NCBI RefSeq assembly: GCF_003062295.1
Contig: NZ_PYCN01000014.1
Coordinates: 1 to 64,000 of the forward strand
DNA from: Bradyrhizobium algeriense
GTDB lineage: Bacteria > Pseudomonadota > Alphaproteobacteria > Rhizobiales > Xanthobacteraceae
Length of the DNA stretch: 64,000 nt
Direction: 5' to 3'
Part shown: positions 8,067-16,101 of the stretch, piece by piece
How the letters are laid out: every line of letters starts with the position of its first letter
Numbering within the stretch: position 1 is the stretch's first letter
The notes under the pieces: model-generated
What the model was told of the DNA's origin: nothing
Database searches by the model: none
Seen by the model: only the letters and a program-made list of their open reading frames with translations
Made by a program: the position numbers and the translations under genes

Positions 8067-8125
8067 CTCGGATGAGCCAACGGGGCGCGCATTCGCGCGA
8101 CCCGTTGGCTCATCCGGGTTACGCT
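8063..8125. repeat. REP-like palindrome, copy D, carrying two stop codons
   Basis: Variant with arms GTAGCTCGGATGAGCCAACG and CGTTGGCTCATCCGGGTTACGC around GGGCGCGCATTCGCGCGACC. It supplies the TAG stop of yjdM (8064-8066) and, on the other strand, the TAA stop of the convergent gene (8119-8121). Confidence 0.9.
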
Positions 8126-8418
8126 CGCTGTTCTTGCAGGATCGGCGAACCGAGTTCATCGAAACGGAAGAGCTGAAAGATCCGCTGGCCGTTGAAGTCG
8201 AGGATCCTCAAATCATCAGTCTCGTGCAGATTGCTTTCGACGGCTTGAAAATGCCCGCCGTAGCGCTGCTTGGCGAGCGACAACGGAACCTCAAACGCGA
8301 CGAACTTGCCGATGCCTTTTTGCTTGAGCACCTCAAGAAGCTTCTGATCGGTCAAGGACTCGTGCGATGTGAGAATGAGCAACGGACCGCTCGCCGTCAG
8401 CAGCAAAAGCGATTTCAT
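8119..8418 (-). CDS. Conserved small hypothetical protein
   Basis: Encodes 99 residues (MKSLLLLTASGPLLILTSHESL...). AAGGAG precedes the ATG with good spacing. The first 20 residues are hydrophobic but look like a beta strand-helix start, not a cleavable signal. A segment FVAFEVPLSLAKQRYGGHFQAV follows, then FNGQRIFQLFRFDELG. It resembles unnamed short Bradyrhizobium proteins; no function can be given. The stop codon is provided by REP-like copy D. Confidence 0.6.
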   Translation of the reverse strand: MKSLLLLTASGPLLILTSHESLTDQKLLEVLKQKGIGKFVAFEVPLSLAKQRYGGHFQAVESNLHETDDLRILDFNGQRIFQLFRFDELGSPILQEQRA

Positions 8419-8520
8419 CGAATTACTCCTTCGCGGTTGGACTGAACTCACCCGTCATACCAGTTTAGCGCGTAGGGCGGATTGGCGAGGTAGCCGTCAA
8501 GCCGCCAGCAGCTCGTCGAG

Positions 8521-8550
8521 AAAAAAAGCCCGGCTCAAGGCCGGGCTTTT
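8521..8550. terminator. Bidirectional intrinsic terminator
   Basis: AAAAAAAGCCCGGC, a five-base loop, then GCCGGGCTTTT. It lies directly after the stop of the leftward SH3-domain gene (8554). Confidence 0.85.
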
Positions 8551-8553
8551 CGT

Positions 8554-9633
8554 TCATTGGCGCTTGTCCTGACCGTGGCCTCCGCCACCACCGCCCGGGC
8601 CGCCGCCACCGCGCGGTGCGGCCTGCGGTGCGCCGCCGCCCTGCGGCGTCGCGGGCGCTGCTGCGCGCGGAGCCGCCGGGGCCGGCGTCTGCTGCGCGCG
8701 TACGTTCGGCTGGCCACCGCCGCCGCGCGCCGCATCGGGCTGCGTCATGCGGGGCGCGGCACGCTCGCTCCGGGGCGCCGCCGCACGCGGCTCGTCATGA
8801 CCGCGGGCCATGACTGGCGGCGTCTGCGTGCGGGTACGGGCCGTCGGCTGCTCGCGCACGGCGCCTCTCTCGCGCACGGTCGCTCTTGCATCCTCACGCG
8901 TTGTCCGCGCGCTCTCGCGCGCCCTCCGCGCGTCTTCGCGCGTCATGCGGTCCTGCACCACCGCGCGTTCGCGCCCTTCGCGTGCGCCACGCGTCGCGAT
9001 GTCCCGCTCCCGCGTCACGCGTTCCGTCACACCGGCGCGGCCCCGCTCCGTCACGCCGGCACGCGTCCGTTCCTCGGTACCAGCCCGCGTCCGCTCGTCG
9101 ACACGGGCACGCGACCTCTCCTCGACGCCGACACGCGTTCTCGCCTCGGGCAGCGCAGCGTCGCGCGCTGCCGCCGCGCGGCCGATCCGGGCCGCCGAGC
9201 GGTCGATCGTGAGCCGCGTCGCGACATGCTCATGCGATTGCCAATAGCCGCTCCAGTGGGCGCGGCGGTGATACCAGGGACGTCCCGCATAATGGCTCGA
9301 CCAGTACGTGGTCAGCGCGAACGGCACGATGGGAACGTCGATCTCGTCGACATAGTCGGGCAGATAGACGTAGCGGTTGCGGTAGAGATATTGGAGATAT
9401 TTCGACGACACCCAGCCGCGATCATCCGACCAGCTTACATCGCACCAGGCCTTGCCTCTGAAGCATCCGTGGATGTTGACACGGGTGCCGCCGGGAATGC
9501 GGTCGACCGTCGGAAAGCCTTCACCGGGCCCTGCCTTGAGGCTGACCGTAGTAGTAACGATGCCCGGCGCCGCCAGTGCGGCGGTCGGCATCAGCAGCAT
9601 GGCTGCTGCGATAAACAATCCTCTCAGTTTCAT
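8554..9633 (-). CDS. Secreted SH3-domain protein with a long Arg/Glu-rich repetitive tail
   Basis: Encodes 359 residues; AGGAGG precedes the ATG. A signal peptide (1-21, cut after AALA) leads into a bacterial SH3 domain (about 25-85: TVSLKAGPGEGFPTVDRIPGG, then WCDVSWSDDRGWVSSKYL). Then comes a Tyr/Trp/His-rich linker, and from about residue 165 a low-complexity region of imperfect ERxRAGVxER-type units rich in Arg, Glu, Thr and Ala. The last 60 residues are Gly/Pro/Ala-rich. SH3 domains of this type often bind cell-wall peptides. The strongly charged tail is probably disordered; its role is unknown. Confidence 0.75.
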   Translation of the reverse strand: MKLRGLFIAAAMLLMPTAALAAPGIVTTTVSLKAGPGEGFPTVDRIPGGTRVNIHGCFRGKAWCDVSWSDDRGWVSSKYLQYLYRNRYVYLPDYVDEIDVPIVPFALTTYWSSHYAGRPWYHRRAHWSGYWQSHEHVATRLTIDRSAARIGRAAAARDAALPEARTRVGVEERSRARVDERTRAGTEERTRAGVTERGRAGVTERVTRERDIATRGAREGRERAVVQDRMTREDARRARESARTTREDARATVRERGAVREQPTARTRTQTPPVMARGHDEPRAAAPRSERAAPRMTQPDAARGGGGQPNVRAQQTPAPAAPRAAAPATPQGGGAPQAAPRGGGGPGGGGGGHGQDKRQ

Positions 9634-9801
9634 GGCGCGTTCCTCCTCTTAAGTGGGAACGCTGTAGCGAAAAAGGCGTTCCCTAAAGGAGTGGTCGCGT
9701 TATCAGAAGAATGCAGACGTCTCGCAGGCGCGAGACGCGGCGCTCTTGTTTGTCATTTGCGGGATGCGGCCCATGCGCTGACGCCGCCAGGACGGCATTC
9801 T

Positions 9802-10515
9802 CTATCGGCGTACGCCCAGCGGTTTAACTGCCCCCTTCTTCCACAGTCGAAATCCGCCCTCGAACGCGTTGGTGTTGGCGCCGAGGCGGACCTTGCGCGG
9901 CAGCTTGTCGATCTTGTCGGCGTTTCCGCCGCCCAGCATGACGTAATCCGGCTCCAGTGCAGCGAGCAGACGCTTCAGGACGTCATCGACGTCGCGTTGC
10001 CATTTCTTCCTACCAACGCGCCTGAGGGCTGCGGCGCCGACGCATTGCTCGAACGTCTTGCCGTGGCGGTACGGCAGGTGAGCGAGCTCCATCGGTTCCA
10101 GAATGCCATCCACGATCATCGCGGAGCCAAGACCCGTTCCCAGGCCCAGGAACAGCATCCGGCCGCCCTGGTAGCTGCCGACCGCCTGCATCAGCGCATC
10201 GTTGACGACCTTTGTCGGGCAGCCGAAGGCCTTTTCGAAATTGAAACCGGCCCACCCGAGACCGAGATTGTGAGGCTCCGACAAGGGCCGGTTGTTGACC
10301 ACAGGTCCCGGATACCCGACCGCGATGACGTCATATGACCAGTCTTTCGTCAGCGCCTTGACCTTCCTCACCATCACTTTCGCGGAAAGGTCGGGACCGG
10401 ACGCAAACGCGCGCCTGGTTCGCTCCCTGTTGGTCATGACCTTCACGCGCGAACCACCGACGTCGATCACGAGGACCGTATGCCGCGATGCCCGCTTGCC
10501 CGTTTTCTTCGCCAT
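9802..10515 (-). CDS. ROK-family kinase, polyphosphate glucokinase-like
   Basis: Encodes 237 residues from MAKKTGKR. The ATP-binding motif LVIDVGGSRVKV is near residue 17, followed by GYPGPV and LGLGTGLGSAMIVDG, typical of the hexokinase/ROK fold. The segment MELAHLPYRHGKTFEQCVG resembles polyphosphate glucokinases, which phosphorylate glucose with polyphosphate or ATP. The length is close to that group. The frame continues upstream into REP-like copy E, so the ATG at 10515 is preferred. Donor use is not predictable from sequence alone. Confidence 0.75.
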   Translation of the reverse strand: MAKKTGKRASRHTVLVIDVGGSRVKVMTNRERTRRAFASGPDLSAKVMVRKVKALTKDWSYDVIAVGYPGPVVNNRPLSEPHNLGLGWAGFNFEKAFGCPTKVVNDALMQAVGSYQGGRMLFLGLGTGLGSAMIVDGILEPMELAHLPYRHGKTFEQCVGAAALRRVGRKKWQRDVDDVLKRLLAALEPDYVMLGGGNADKIDKLPRKVRLGANTNAFEGGFRLWKKGAVKPLGVRR

Positions 10516-10542
10516 GAATTCGCGCCCTGCGCTGTAGCAAGC

Positions 10543-10620
10543 GTAGCCCGGATGGAGCGCAGCGCAATCCGGGATCACTGACACCACCCCGGATTGCGCT
10601 GCGCTCCATCCGGGCTACGC
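10543..10620. repeat. REP-like palindrome, copy E
   Basis: Near-perfect arms GTAGCCCGGATGGAGCGCAGC and GCTGCGCTCCATCCGGGCTAC. Unusually, it sits between divergent genes, 28 bases upstream of the kinase start. Confidence 0.9.
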
Positions 10621-10798
10621 TCGCCTTGATTGTGGAACGATCGAACATGTTTTTACAGTTGCGCTGCTACCAAGACGCTTTTTCGCTGCTTTGGCGCCAG
10701 GTGTGGCAGCCGGCACACACTCCCAGTCTTAAGCGCGTCGGCGCTCGCGAAAGAGCCGCACTGTTCACAGACTTGCCGCAAATGCGTGTGGAACTTTC

Positions 10799-11617
10799 AT
10801 GGGGACATTAGCCGAGTATCAATCCATGCGTTTGTCAGCTCTATCGACCGCCGCCGCCGAGCGCGCCGGCGTGCTGTGTTGTGTCTTGTTCATGGTGATA
10901 AGCGCTCAAGCGCTCGCGCAGACGTCGGCCACGGACAATCCGGGCCCGACCGCAGCGCAGCCCTCGGCGCCCGCGCAGGAAAAGCCTGCGGCCGCTGCCG
11001 AAGAGAAACCGCCTGCCGCGGACGACAAGCCCGCCATCGCCGAGCAGAAGCCGGCCCCCGCGGAGGAGAAACCAGTAATCGCGCAGGACAAGCCCGCGGC
11101 GGTGGAGGAGAAGTCGGCCGCCACGGACGACAAGCCTGCCATCATCGAGCAGAAGCCGGTCCCCGCCGAGGCGAAACCAACGGTTGCGCAGGACAAGCCC
11201 GCGGCTGTCGAGGAGAAGTCGGCTGCCGCGGACGACACGCCTGCCATCATCGAGCAGAAGCCGGCGCCCGTGGAGGAGAAACCAGCTGTCGCGCAAGACA
11301 AGCCGGCGGCCGCGCCGGAGAAGCCGGCCGTCGCGGACGCGAAGCCTGCGGTCGTCGAGCAGAAGCCGGATCCTGCCGTGGAAAAACCAGCGGTTGCGCA
11401 CCAGAAGCCCGCCTTGAAGCAGAAGTCTGCCGCCAGGCAATCAGCAAGCGCTGTCGGCAGCGCAGTGGCAGAGCACAGTAAATCAGTGCAACCGGCCAAG
11501 GCCGCCCGCAAGCCGCGCGAGCGGACCATGGTCATGCTCTGCACCCACTTCCGCACCTACAATCCATCGTCCGGGACTTACCGGGGCTACGACGGCCAGA
11601 CGCATTCCTGCCGATAG
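10799..11617 (+). CDS. Secreted low-complexity protein with BA14K-type C-terminus
   Basis: Encodes 272 residues. A signal peptide ends near ISAQALAQ. Residues about 55-210 consist of imperfect tandem units of the kind KPAxxEQKPAPxEEKPxxAQDKPAA, rich in Pro, Ala, Glu and Lys and probably extended or disordered. The C-terminal 26 residues (MLCTHFRTYNPSSGTYRGYD then GQTHSC) match the BA14K motif (C-x-RYR-S-Y-P-T-G-T-GYDG-x-C), found in rhizobial and Brucella surface proteins with reported lectin-like or immunoreactive behaviour. The ATG at 10826 is an alternative start. REP-like copy F follows six bases after the stop. Confidence 0.75.
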   Translation: MGTLAEYQSMRLSALSTAAAERAGVLCCVLFMVISAQALAQTSATDNPGPTAAQPSAPAQEKPAAAAEEKPPAADDKPAIAEQKPAPAEEKPVIAQDKPAAVEEKSAATDDKPAIIEQKPVPAEAKPTVAQDKPAAVEEKSAAADDTPAIIEQKPAPVEEKPAVAQDKPAAAPEKPAVADAKPAVVEQKPDPAVEKPAVAHQKPALKQKSAARQSASAVGSAVAEHSKSVQPAKAARKPRERTMVMLCTHFRTYNPSSGTYRGYDGQTHSCR

Positions 11618-11622
11618 CAAGC

Positions 11623-11702
11623 GTAGCCCGGATGAAGCGGAGCGAAATCCGGGGACACGGCGTCGATAGACCCCGGGTTTCGCTGCGCTTCACCCGGGCT
11701 AC
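11623..11702. repeat. REP-like palindrome, copy F
   Basis: Arms GTAGCCCGGATGAAGCGGAGC and GCTGCGCTTCACCCGGGCTAC, filling the gap between two convergent genes. Confidence 0.9.
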
Positions 11703-11713
11703 CAGCCAACAAC

Positions 11714-12658
11714 TCATTCCATCATCGGCCGGCCGATCCAAAGTCTGTTGAGCCAGCGCACGGCGAGGTCCGGCTGCTTGTCGCCTTGCAGGCGCGCCAG
11801 CGCCTCCTGATAAGGGCCCACCGCGCGCAGGCGCATGGGAAGGCGGGGATAGATGCGACGGATCCACGTCAGCGCCCGGTCCATGCTGCGCGCTTCGCGT
11901 TCGCCGAACTCGAATCCGAATTCCTGGGCCAGCCGCTCCGGCAACAGATGGGCCGTCAGCGCGCGATACCATCTGGGCACGCGCAGTCCTGTGGCGGAGC
12001 CTGAAAAGATCTGCTCTGCGATGTCGCGGGCGGCGGGACTGACCGCAAGAATATCCGAGTGCGACATCGCCTCCGTGTAGGCGGCGAACGACGTCCAGTC
12101 CGCAGGCAAGTCGGCCGCTCGAATGCCGAACAACGCCGCGTACAGCTTTGCCTCGGCCCAGTATTGTTCGCGCTCGCTGTTGGTGAGTGCAGGCAGGACG
12201 AGATCATGCGTCTGCAAAGCGGTCTCCACCAGCGTGGCATGAACCCACCGCAGCGCCGAGACTTCATTGGCGTGGTACGCCGAACCGGCTTCGAAGCGGC
12301 CTGTCGCCTCTGGCAATGTTCCGGTTATCGCAGCGTGACGCCGATGCAGCCGGCGGCTTGCGGCCAGCGCCTGATCGAGCGTGCCGAATACCATCGTGAA
12401 CGTGATGTTGAATGTCCGGTGAAACCGGCCGACCGGATCGGCAAAGGTTTTGGAATGCTCCGATATCGCGGCGGCGACCCAAGGGTGCGCCAACTGCAGC
12501 AACAGCGCCCGCCCCGCGCCAAGGAAAATCGCCGCCTCGCGGTCGACCCGCCACGTCAGGGAATCCGGGCCAAAGATTCCCTTGATGGGTCCGGCCGCCG
12601 CCTCGCGCACGGCGTCGAGGCTGTTTTCAAAATCATCCGCGGACAACAGCAACGGCAT
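11714..12658 (-). CDS. MpaB-family (DUF2236) oxygenase-like protein
   Basis: Encodes 314 residues. The family is known as oxygenase MpaB/DUF2236, related to latex-clearing protein and mycophenolic acid MpaB, and is probably a b-type haem protein. Visible family motifs are LLLQLAHPWVAAAISEHSKT, then FHRTFNITFTMVFG, and HANEVSALRWVHATLVET. His residues in the first and third motifs are the likely haem ligands. The substrate is unknown. The gene runs leftward, 24 bases after the end of a second TctC-type gene, so the two may be cotranscribed in the order tctC then this gene. Confidence 0.85.
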   Translation of the reverse strand: MPLLLSADDFENSLDAVREAAAGPIKGIFGPDSLTWRVDREAAIFLGAGRALLLQLAHPWVAAAISEHSKTFADPVGRFHRTFNITFTMVFGTLDQALAASRRLHRRHAAITGTLPEATGRFEAGSAYHANEVSALRWVHATLVETALQTHDLVLPALTNSEREQYWAEAKLYAALFGIRAADLPADWTSFAAYTEAMSHSDILAVSPAARDIAEQIFSGSATGLRVPRWYRALTAHLLPERLAQEFGFEFGEREARSMDRALTWIRRIYPRLPMRLRAVGPYQEALARLQGDKQPDLAVRWLNRLWIGRPMME

Positions 12659-12682
12659 GTCCTCAAGCGGGCCCGCCTGCCC

Positions 12683-13681
12683 TCACCCACCCTCCGGCTT
12701 GATCCCGGCCGCCTTCATGATCGGCAGCAGCCGCGCTTCCTCGCTGTCGCGATAGGCTGATATCTCCTGCGGCGTGGTCGGCCAGGTGGTGGCGCCGAGG
12801 TCGGCGTAGCGCTGTTGCACCCAGGGGTCCTTCAAGGCCTTTGCGGTGAGTGCGTTGATCTGCGCGACGAGGTCGGGCGGCATGTTGGCGGGGCCGATGA
12901 GTGCGGTCCATGAGGTGATCTCGTAGCCGGGCAACAATTCGGCCATCGCGGGCACGTCGGGAAGCTCCGGCAGCCGCGTCTTGGCGGTGACCGCGACCGG
13001 CCTGATCGCGCCGGAACGCACGCTCGGCAGCGAGCCCGGCAGATTGTCGAACAGCAGATCGACATTGCCGCCGAGCAGGTCGTTCAGCGCCGGCGCGGCG
13101 CCGCGATAGGGCACGTGCCTGACCTGGACGCCCGCCATGCTGTTCATCATCTCGCCGGAGAGATGCAGCGTGGTGCCGAAGCCGGCGGACGCGTAGGTGT
13201 ATTTGCCCGGCTCCTTCCTGAACGCCGCGAGCAATTCCTTGATATCAGCGGAAAACAGGCCCTTTTTCGCTGTCAGGATGTTCGGCAACTGCCACATGCC
13301 GGAGATGAAGGTGAAATCCTCGCGCGGATGATACGGCAGCTTGGCGTAGCTGCCGATCGCGAGCACGTTGGAGGCGATGCCGCCAAGCCCGACCGTGTAG
13401 CCGTCCGCCGCAGCTTTCGCGATCGCATCCGCGCCCAGCACGCCGCCGGCGCCGGCCTTGTTCTCGACCACGAAGGTTTGCCCGGACAATTCGCTCATCT
13501 TCTGGCAGAGCAGGCGCGACAGCGTGTCGGTAGCGCCGCCGGCCGGAAAGCCGTTGACGTAGCGCACCTGGCGGATCGGCCAATTCTCTCCGGCGCGGCC
13601 GACCCGCGGCGCCAGCCACGGCGCGGCAACGAAAGAGCCAAGGGTCGCAAGCACGTGACGGCGGTTCACAGACGACGGCAT
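12683..13681 (-). CDS. Second TctC/Bug-family substrate-binding protein
   Basis: Encodes 332 residues. Start at the ATG preceded by GGGAGG. A twin-arginine-like start (NRRHVLATLGSFVAAPWLAP) suggests Tat or Sec export to the periplasm. The signature VRYVNGFPAGGATDTLSRLL matches the TctC N-terminal strand, and VENKAGAGGVLGADAIAKAA is the second family motif. It is clearly divergent from the TctC protein at 6480 and is not its recent duplicate. No membrane components are nearby. An upstream extension to 13768 lacks a signal sequence and is not preferred. Confidence 0.9.
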   Translation of the reverse strand: MPSSVNRRHVLATLGSFVAAPWLAPRVGRAGENWPIRQVRYVNGFPAGGATDTLSRLLCQKMSELSGQTFVVENKAGAGGVLGADAIAKAAADGYTVGLGGIASNVLAIGSYAKLPYHPREDFTFISGMWQLPNILTAKKGLFSADIKELLAAFRKEPGKYTYASAGFGTTLHLSGEMMNSMAGVQVRHVPYRGAAPALNDLLGGNVDLLFDNLPGSLPSVRSGAIRPVAVTAKTRLPELPDVPAMAELLPGYEITSWTALIGPANMPPDLVAQINALTAKALKDPWVQQRYADLGATTWPTTPQEISAYRDSEEARLLPIMKAAGIKPEGG

Positions 13682-13948
13682 TGGTTCCTCCCTTACAAGG
13701 CGTGTGCGTTGCGTCGGCAGCTTGTCGCTGTTCTTTTCTGGCGTTCTGGGCGCCTGTTCGGTTGCCACCAGCTTACGGGCTGCGCGCGATGCTGGAAAGC
13801 CCGCTCATCGGGACAAAAGCCGGCGACGATGTCTTCGCCCACTCTTTCGCGAGCCTCCCCCGGATGACGCCACCCGCACCTGCTGCTCGTTTGGCTGCTG
13901 CAAGCAAGTAGCGGCCCGGAGTTCTGGTCATCCGATAGACACCACAAC

Positions 13949-14045
13949 TTTGTTCTTCGTCCGACTCCATTTTGTTCTCAAAGAACGAATCGGAATCGCG
14001 CAAATCAGCGCGAGCCAATTCTTAACAACGCGTTCGCTCCGCGCT
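13949..14045 (+). repeat. Direct repeat, left copy (about 97 bp)
   Basis: Runs from TTTGTTCTTCGTCCGACTCC to AACAACGCGTTCGCTCCGCGCT. Strongly similar to 14673-14770. The core GAACGAATCGGAATCGC and CCAATTCTTAACAACGCG are shared. The pair brackets csaA. Confidence 0.85.
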
Positions 14046-14189
14046 CACGCCCTGATGTCATTCGGCCAGGGATCATCAACCTGCTGCCTGCGGCAACGTT
14101 CCAACCGTAAAGCAACTGCGATAAGAGACCTCGTGACGCTTCATTCGACTATTGCCTTAAATCCAGCCTTGCCAACCGAGCCCGACGAC

Positions 14190-14534
14190 ATGCCCCCGCT
14201 AAAATCCCAGGCCACCTACGACGATTTCGCCCGTCTCGATATCCGGATCGGCAGGGTCGTGGACATCAAGCCGTTTCCCCGCGCCCGCCATCCGTCCTAC
14301 AAGATCGGCGTCGACGTCGGCGCTGAGCGGATCATGTGGTCGAGCGCGCAGATCACGAATTATGAGCCGGCAGCCTTGCTCGGCTCGCTCGTCGTGTGCG
14401 TCTGCAATCTGGGCGTGAAGAACATCGCGGGCTTCACGTCCGAACTGCTGATCCTCGGCGCAAAGGACGCGGCAGGCAACGTGATCGTGCTCGGCCCGCG
14501 CAGCGAGGTTGCGATCGGCGAGCCGATCTTTTGA
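14190..14534 (+). CDS. csaA: CsaA-type tRNA-binding-domain protein
   Basis: Encodes 114 residues. A stand-alone EMAP/tRNA-binding OB-fold: FARLDIRIGRVVDIKPFPRA, then YKIGVDVGAERIMWSSAQIT, and ends with the LILGAKDAAGNVIVLGPRS signature. CsaA in other bacteria is a dimeric RNA-binding, chaperone-like protein linked to protein export. Length fits the family (about 110). The open frame extends far upstream, but the ATG at 14190 gives the family N-terminus. Flanked by two copies of a 97-bp repeat. Confidence 0.9.
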   Translation: MPPLKSQATYDDFARLDIRIGRVVDIKPFPRARHPSYKIGVDVGAERIMWSSAQITNYEPAALLGSLVVCVCNLGVKNIAGFTSELLILGAKDAAGNVIVLGPRSEVAIGEPIF

Positions 14535-14540
14535 TACTCC

Positions 14541-14624
14541 ATTGACATCGTCATGGCCGGGCAGAAGCGCGAAACGCGTCTTCGCTCTTCTGCCCGGCCA
14601 TGACGAAAAGCGAATCGCATTCAG
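14541..14624. repeat. Palindromic repeat, second family, copy 1
   Basis: Arms CGTCATGGCCGGGCAGAAGCG and CTTCTGCCCGGCCATGACG, followed by AAAGCGAATCGCATTCAG. It begins seven bases after the csaA stop and may act as its terminator. The second copy is at 16011-16085. Confidence 0.85.
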
Positions 14625-14628
14625 CAAA

Positions 14629-14662
14629 CAGCCCGGATGAGCGCAGCGATATCCTGGCTACG
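14629..14662. repeat. Truncated REP-like palindrome, copy G
   Basis: Only the outer parts remain: AGCCCGGATGAGCGCAGCG joined to ATATCCTGGCTACGC. The central spacer is lost. Confidence 0.7.
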
Positions 14663-14672
14663 CTCGCTACAG

Positions 14673-14770
14673 TTTTGTTCTCCATCCGACTCCAATTTGT
14701 TCGCAAGGAACGAATCGGAATCGCACAAATCAGCGCGGGCCAATTCTTAACAACGCGTTTGCTCCGTGCT
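14673..14770 (+). repeat. Direct repeat, right copy (about 98 bp)
   Basis: Same sequence family as 13949-14045, with the same orientation and a few substitutions. Confidence 0.85.
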
Positions 14771-14820
14771 TCCGCGCGGATACAGCGGAGAAGCTACAAC
14801 GAAGCCGCGCCGCGTTGTCC

Positions 14821-15087
14821 TTAGCGAATGGCGCGAGCGACGGTTTCGGTCTGGCGTTGTGCGGTCGTGATCCTGTTCCGCGGCGTCAGAACGGTTAGCT
14901 GAACGGCAGTGGCCGACGTCGTGACCGGCGCCGCTTCCTCGACGCTCTCAGCGCCCAGGACCTGAAGCTGCACGGCCGACACCGGCAAGCCCGCCTTTTG
15001 ATGGGTCGGCAACTCGGCAGCAAAGCTGGCGGTAGCAGCCGTCATCGCGAGCAAAGCGGCGGCAACCGCTAGAGAAATCTTCTTCAC
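14821..15087 (-). CDS. Small secreted protein, paralogue of the one at 20074
   Basis: Encodes 88 residues from a GTG start preceded by GGGAGA. A signal peptide (1-24, KKISLAVAAALLAMTAATAS) ends near SFAAELP. The mature part has the motif GLPVSAVQLQVLGAESV, then TSATAVQLTVLTPRNR. The same layout occurs at 20074-20349, including the ribosome-binding site and the GTG start. No known family is recognised. It is probably periplasmic; function unknown. Confidence 0.7.
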   Translation of the reverse strand: MKKISLAVAAALLAMTAATASFAAELPTHQKAGLPVSAVQLQVLGAESVEEAAPVTTSATAVQLTVLTPRNRITTAQRQTETVARAIR

Positions 15088-15270
15088 ATCAATTCTCCCG
15101 GGAATAGCTTTAATACCAGCTGGTAGTCGTTTGGCGCGTTGCAATGGTTCACTGCTGCAGCGAATAATCAGGCAATAGAGAACGCGGAATCGTGCGTTAG
15201 TCGCACGACCAGCCGCGAGGATTCGCTGGAATTTTCACATGCTCCGCGGATCGAGATCACCGCGATGCGG

Positions 15271-15534
15271 TCAGCCGCCCAGCACGTTGCCCCAACCGTC
15301 GAACACATACTCTCTCCACGCGATGGTCCCGTCATCACGGAACACGCTGGAGCGGCGGAAGTCGTCGGCTTCTTCGCCGGTCCAGCTAATGATCTGGTCG
15401 GCCGTGAGGTCGTGCAGGACTGCCGGCTCGGACGGGTCGAAGGTCGTCATGGAATGCATGGCTGGCGCTGTCATCATGCGCATGCAACGCTTTCGCGGCA
15501 GGAAAGGTTGCGTTCCGGCGCGCACAGCCAGCAT
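15271..15534 (-). CDS. Small hypothetical protein
   Basis: Encodes 87 residues. GAGGAGG lies about ten bases before the ATG at 15534; internal Met codons (18, 29) are alternative starts. The C-terminal half is DLTADQIISWTGEEADDFRR, then DDGTIAWREYVFDGWGNVL. The DGTxAWxxxxxxGW pattern recurs in unnamed Bradyrhizobium proteins as I remember them. It is acidic and soluble. No function assigned. Confidence 0.55.
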   Translation of the reverse strand: MLAVRAGTQPFLPRKRCMRMMTAPAMHSMTTFDPSEPAVLHDLTADQIISWTGEEADDFRRSSVFRDDGTIAWREYVFDGWGNVLGG

Positions 15535-15709
15535 CCGCTCGCAACCTCCTCGCCGCAGGTCGGAAATGTTGTCCCGAATATCGTTGTGCCATATTTTTGA
15601 TGCCCCGCGTTACGCGCGGCCTTGTTCGAAGGGACGTCAGCGGGTTACGATTCCGCCTTCACGCTTCGGCGCACGAAGCTCCTACGCCTATCGCAGGGTA
15701 AGGATCGCC

Positions 15710-15883
15710 ATGAACGGAAATCGATATTACGGGGTTCGGGTCGAGGGCGCGAAATACGGCGTGGGTTTTGGCTCAGCGCTCGCCATCGCGATCTCCTATA
15801 CAAACAACCACTCGATCCTCTGGGCGATCATCCATGGCATCCTGGGCTGGCTCTACGTGATCTATTTCGCGCTGTTCAAGTAA
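15710..15883 (+). CDS. Small membrane protein, hypothetical
   Basis: Encodes 57 residues. A polar N-terminus (MNGNRYYGVRVEGAKYGVGF) precedes two hydrophobic stretches (about 20-29 and 36-54) ending GWLYVIYFALFK. The sequence resembles short conserved alphaproteobacterial membrane proteins without a name. A weak AAGG lies before the ATG. REP-like copy H follows three bases after the stop. Confidence 0.65.
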   Translation: MNGNRYYGVRVEGAKYGVGFGSALAIAISYTNNHSILWAIIHGILGWLYVIYFALFK

Positions 15884-15885
15884 GT

Positions 15886-16006
15886 GTAGGGACAACTCTC
15901 ACATCGCCCCGGATATCGCGGAGCCTGTCATCACTGTGCGAGCGCAATTGCGCTCGTCGCGGGGCGCGCATTCGCGCGACCCGTTGGCTCATCCGGACTA
16001 CGCTCG
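15886..16006. repeat. REP-like palindrome, composite copy H
   Basis: A left half-arm (GTAGGGACAACTCTCACATC) fused to GGGCGCGCATTCGCGCGACCCGTTGGCTCATCCGGACTACGCTCGCT, the variant inner sequence seen in copy D. It fills part of the gap between convergent genes. Confidence 0.8.
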
Positions 16007-16010
16007 CTCC

Positions 16011-16085
16011 ATTGGCATCGTCATGCCCGGGGGCAAGCGAAGACGCGCTTCTGCCCGGCCATGACGAAGAGCGAATCGCATTCAG
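16011..16085. repeat. Palindromic repeat, second family, copy 2
   Basis: CGTCATGCCCGGGGGCAAGCG, then CTTCTGCCCGGCCATGACG and AGAGCGAATCGCATTCAG. Same family as 14541-14624; ends 17 bases from the stop of the GapR-like gene. Confidence 0.85.
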
Positions 16086-16101
16086 GAAAGTGCCGATCGA
16101 C

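Noticed and set aside
8557..10338. 593-codon open frame on the plus strand
   Set aside because: Antisense to the SH3-domain and kinase genes. It has no family resemblance and arises from biased third positions in GC-rich DNA.
10640..10795. Minus-strand frame with a CAGCH haem-like motif (VCAGCHTWRQ) and, in another frame, a CEQCG pair
   Set aside because: The motifs lie in different frames, there is no start codon with a ribosome-binding site and no export signal. It may be a decayed gene but cannot be supported.
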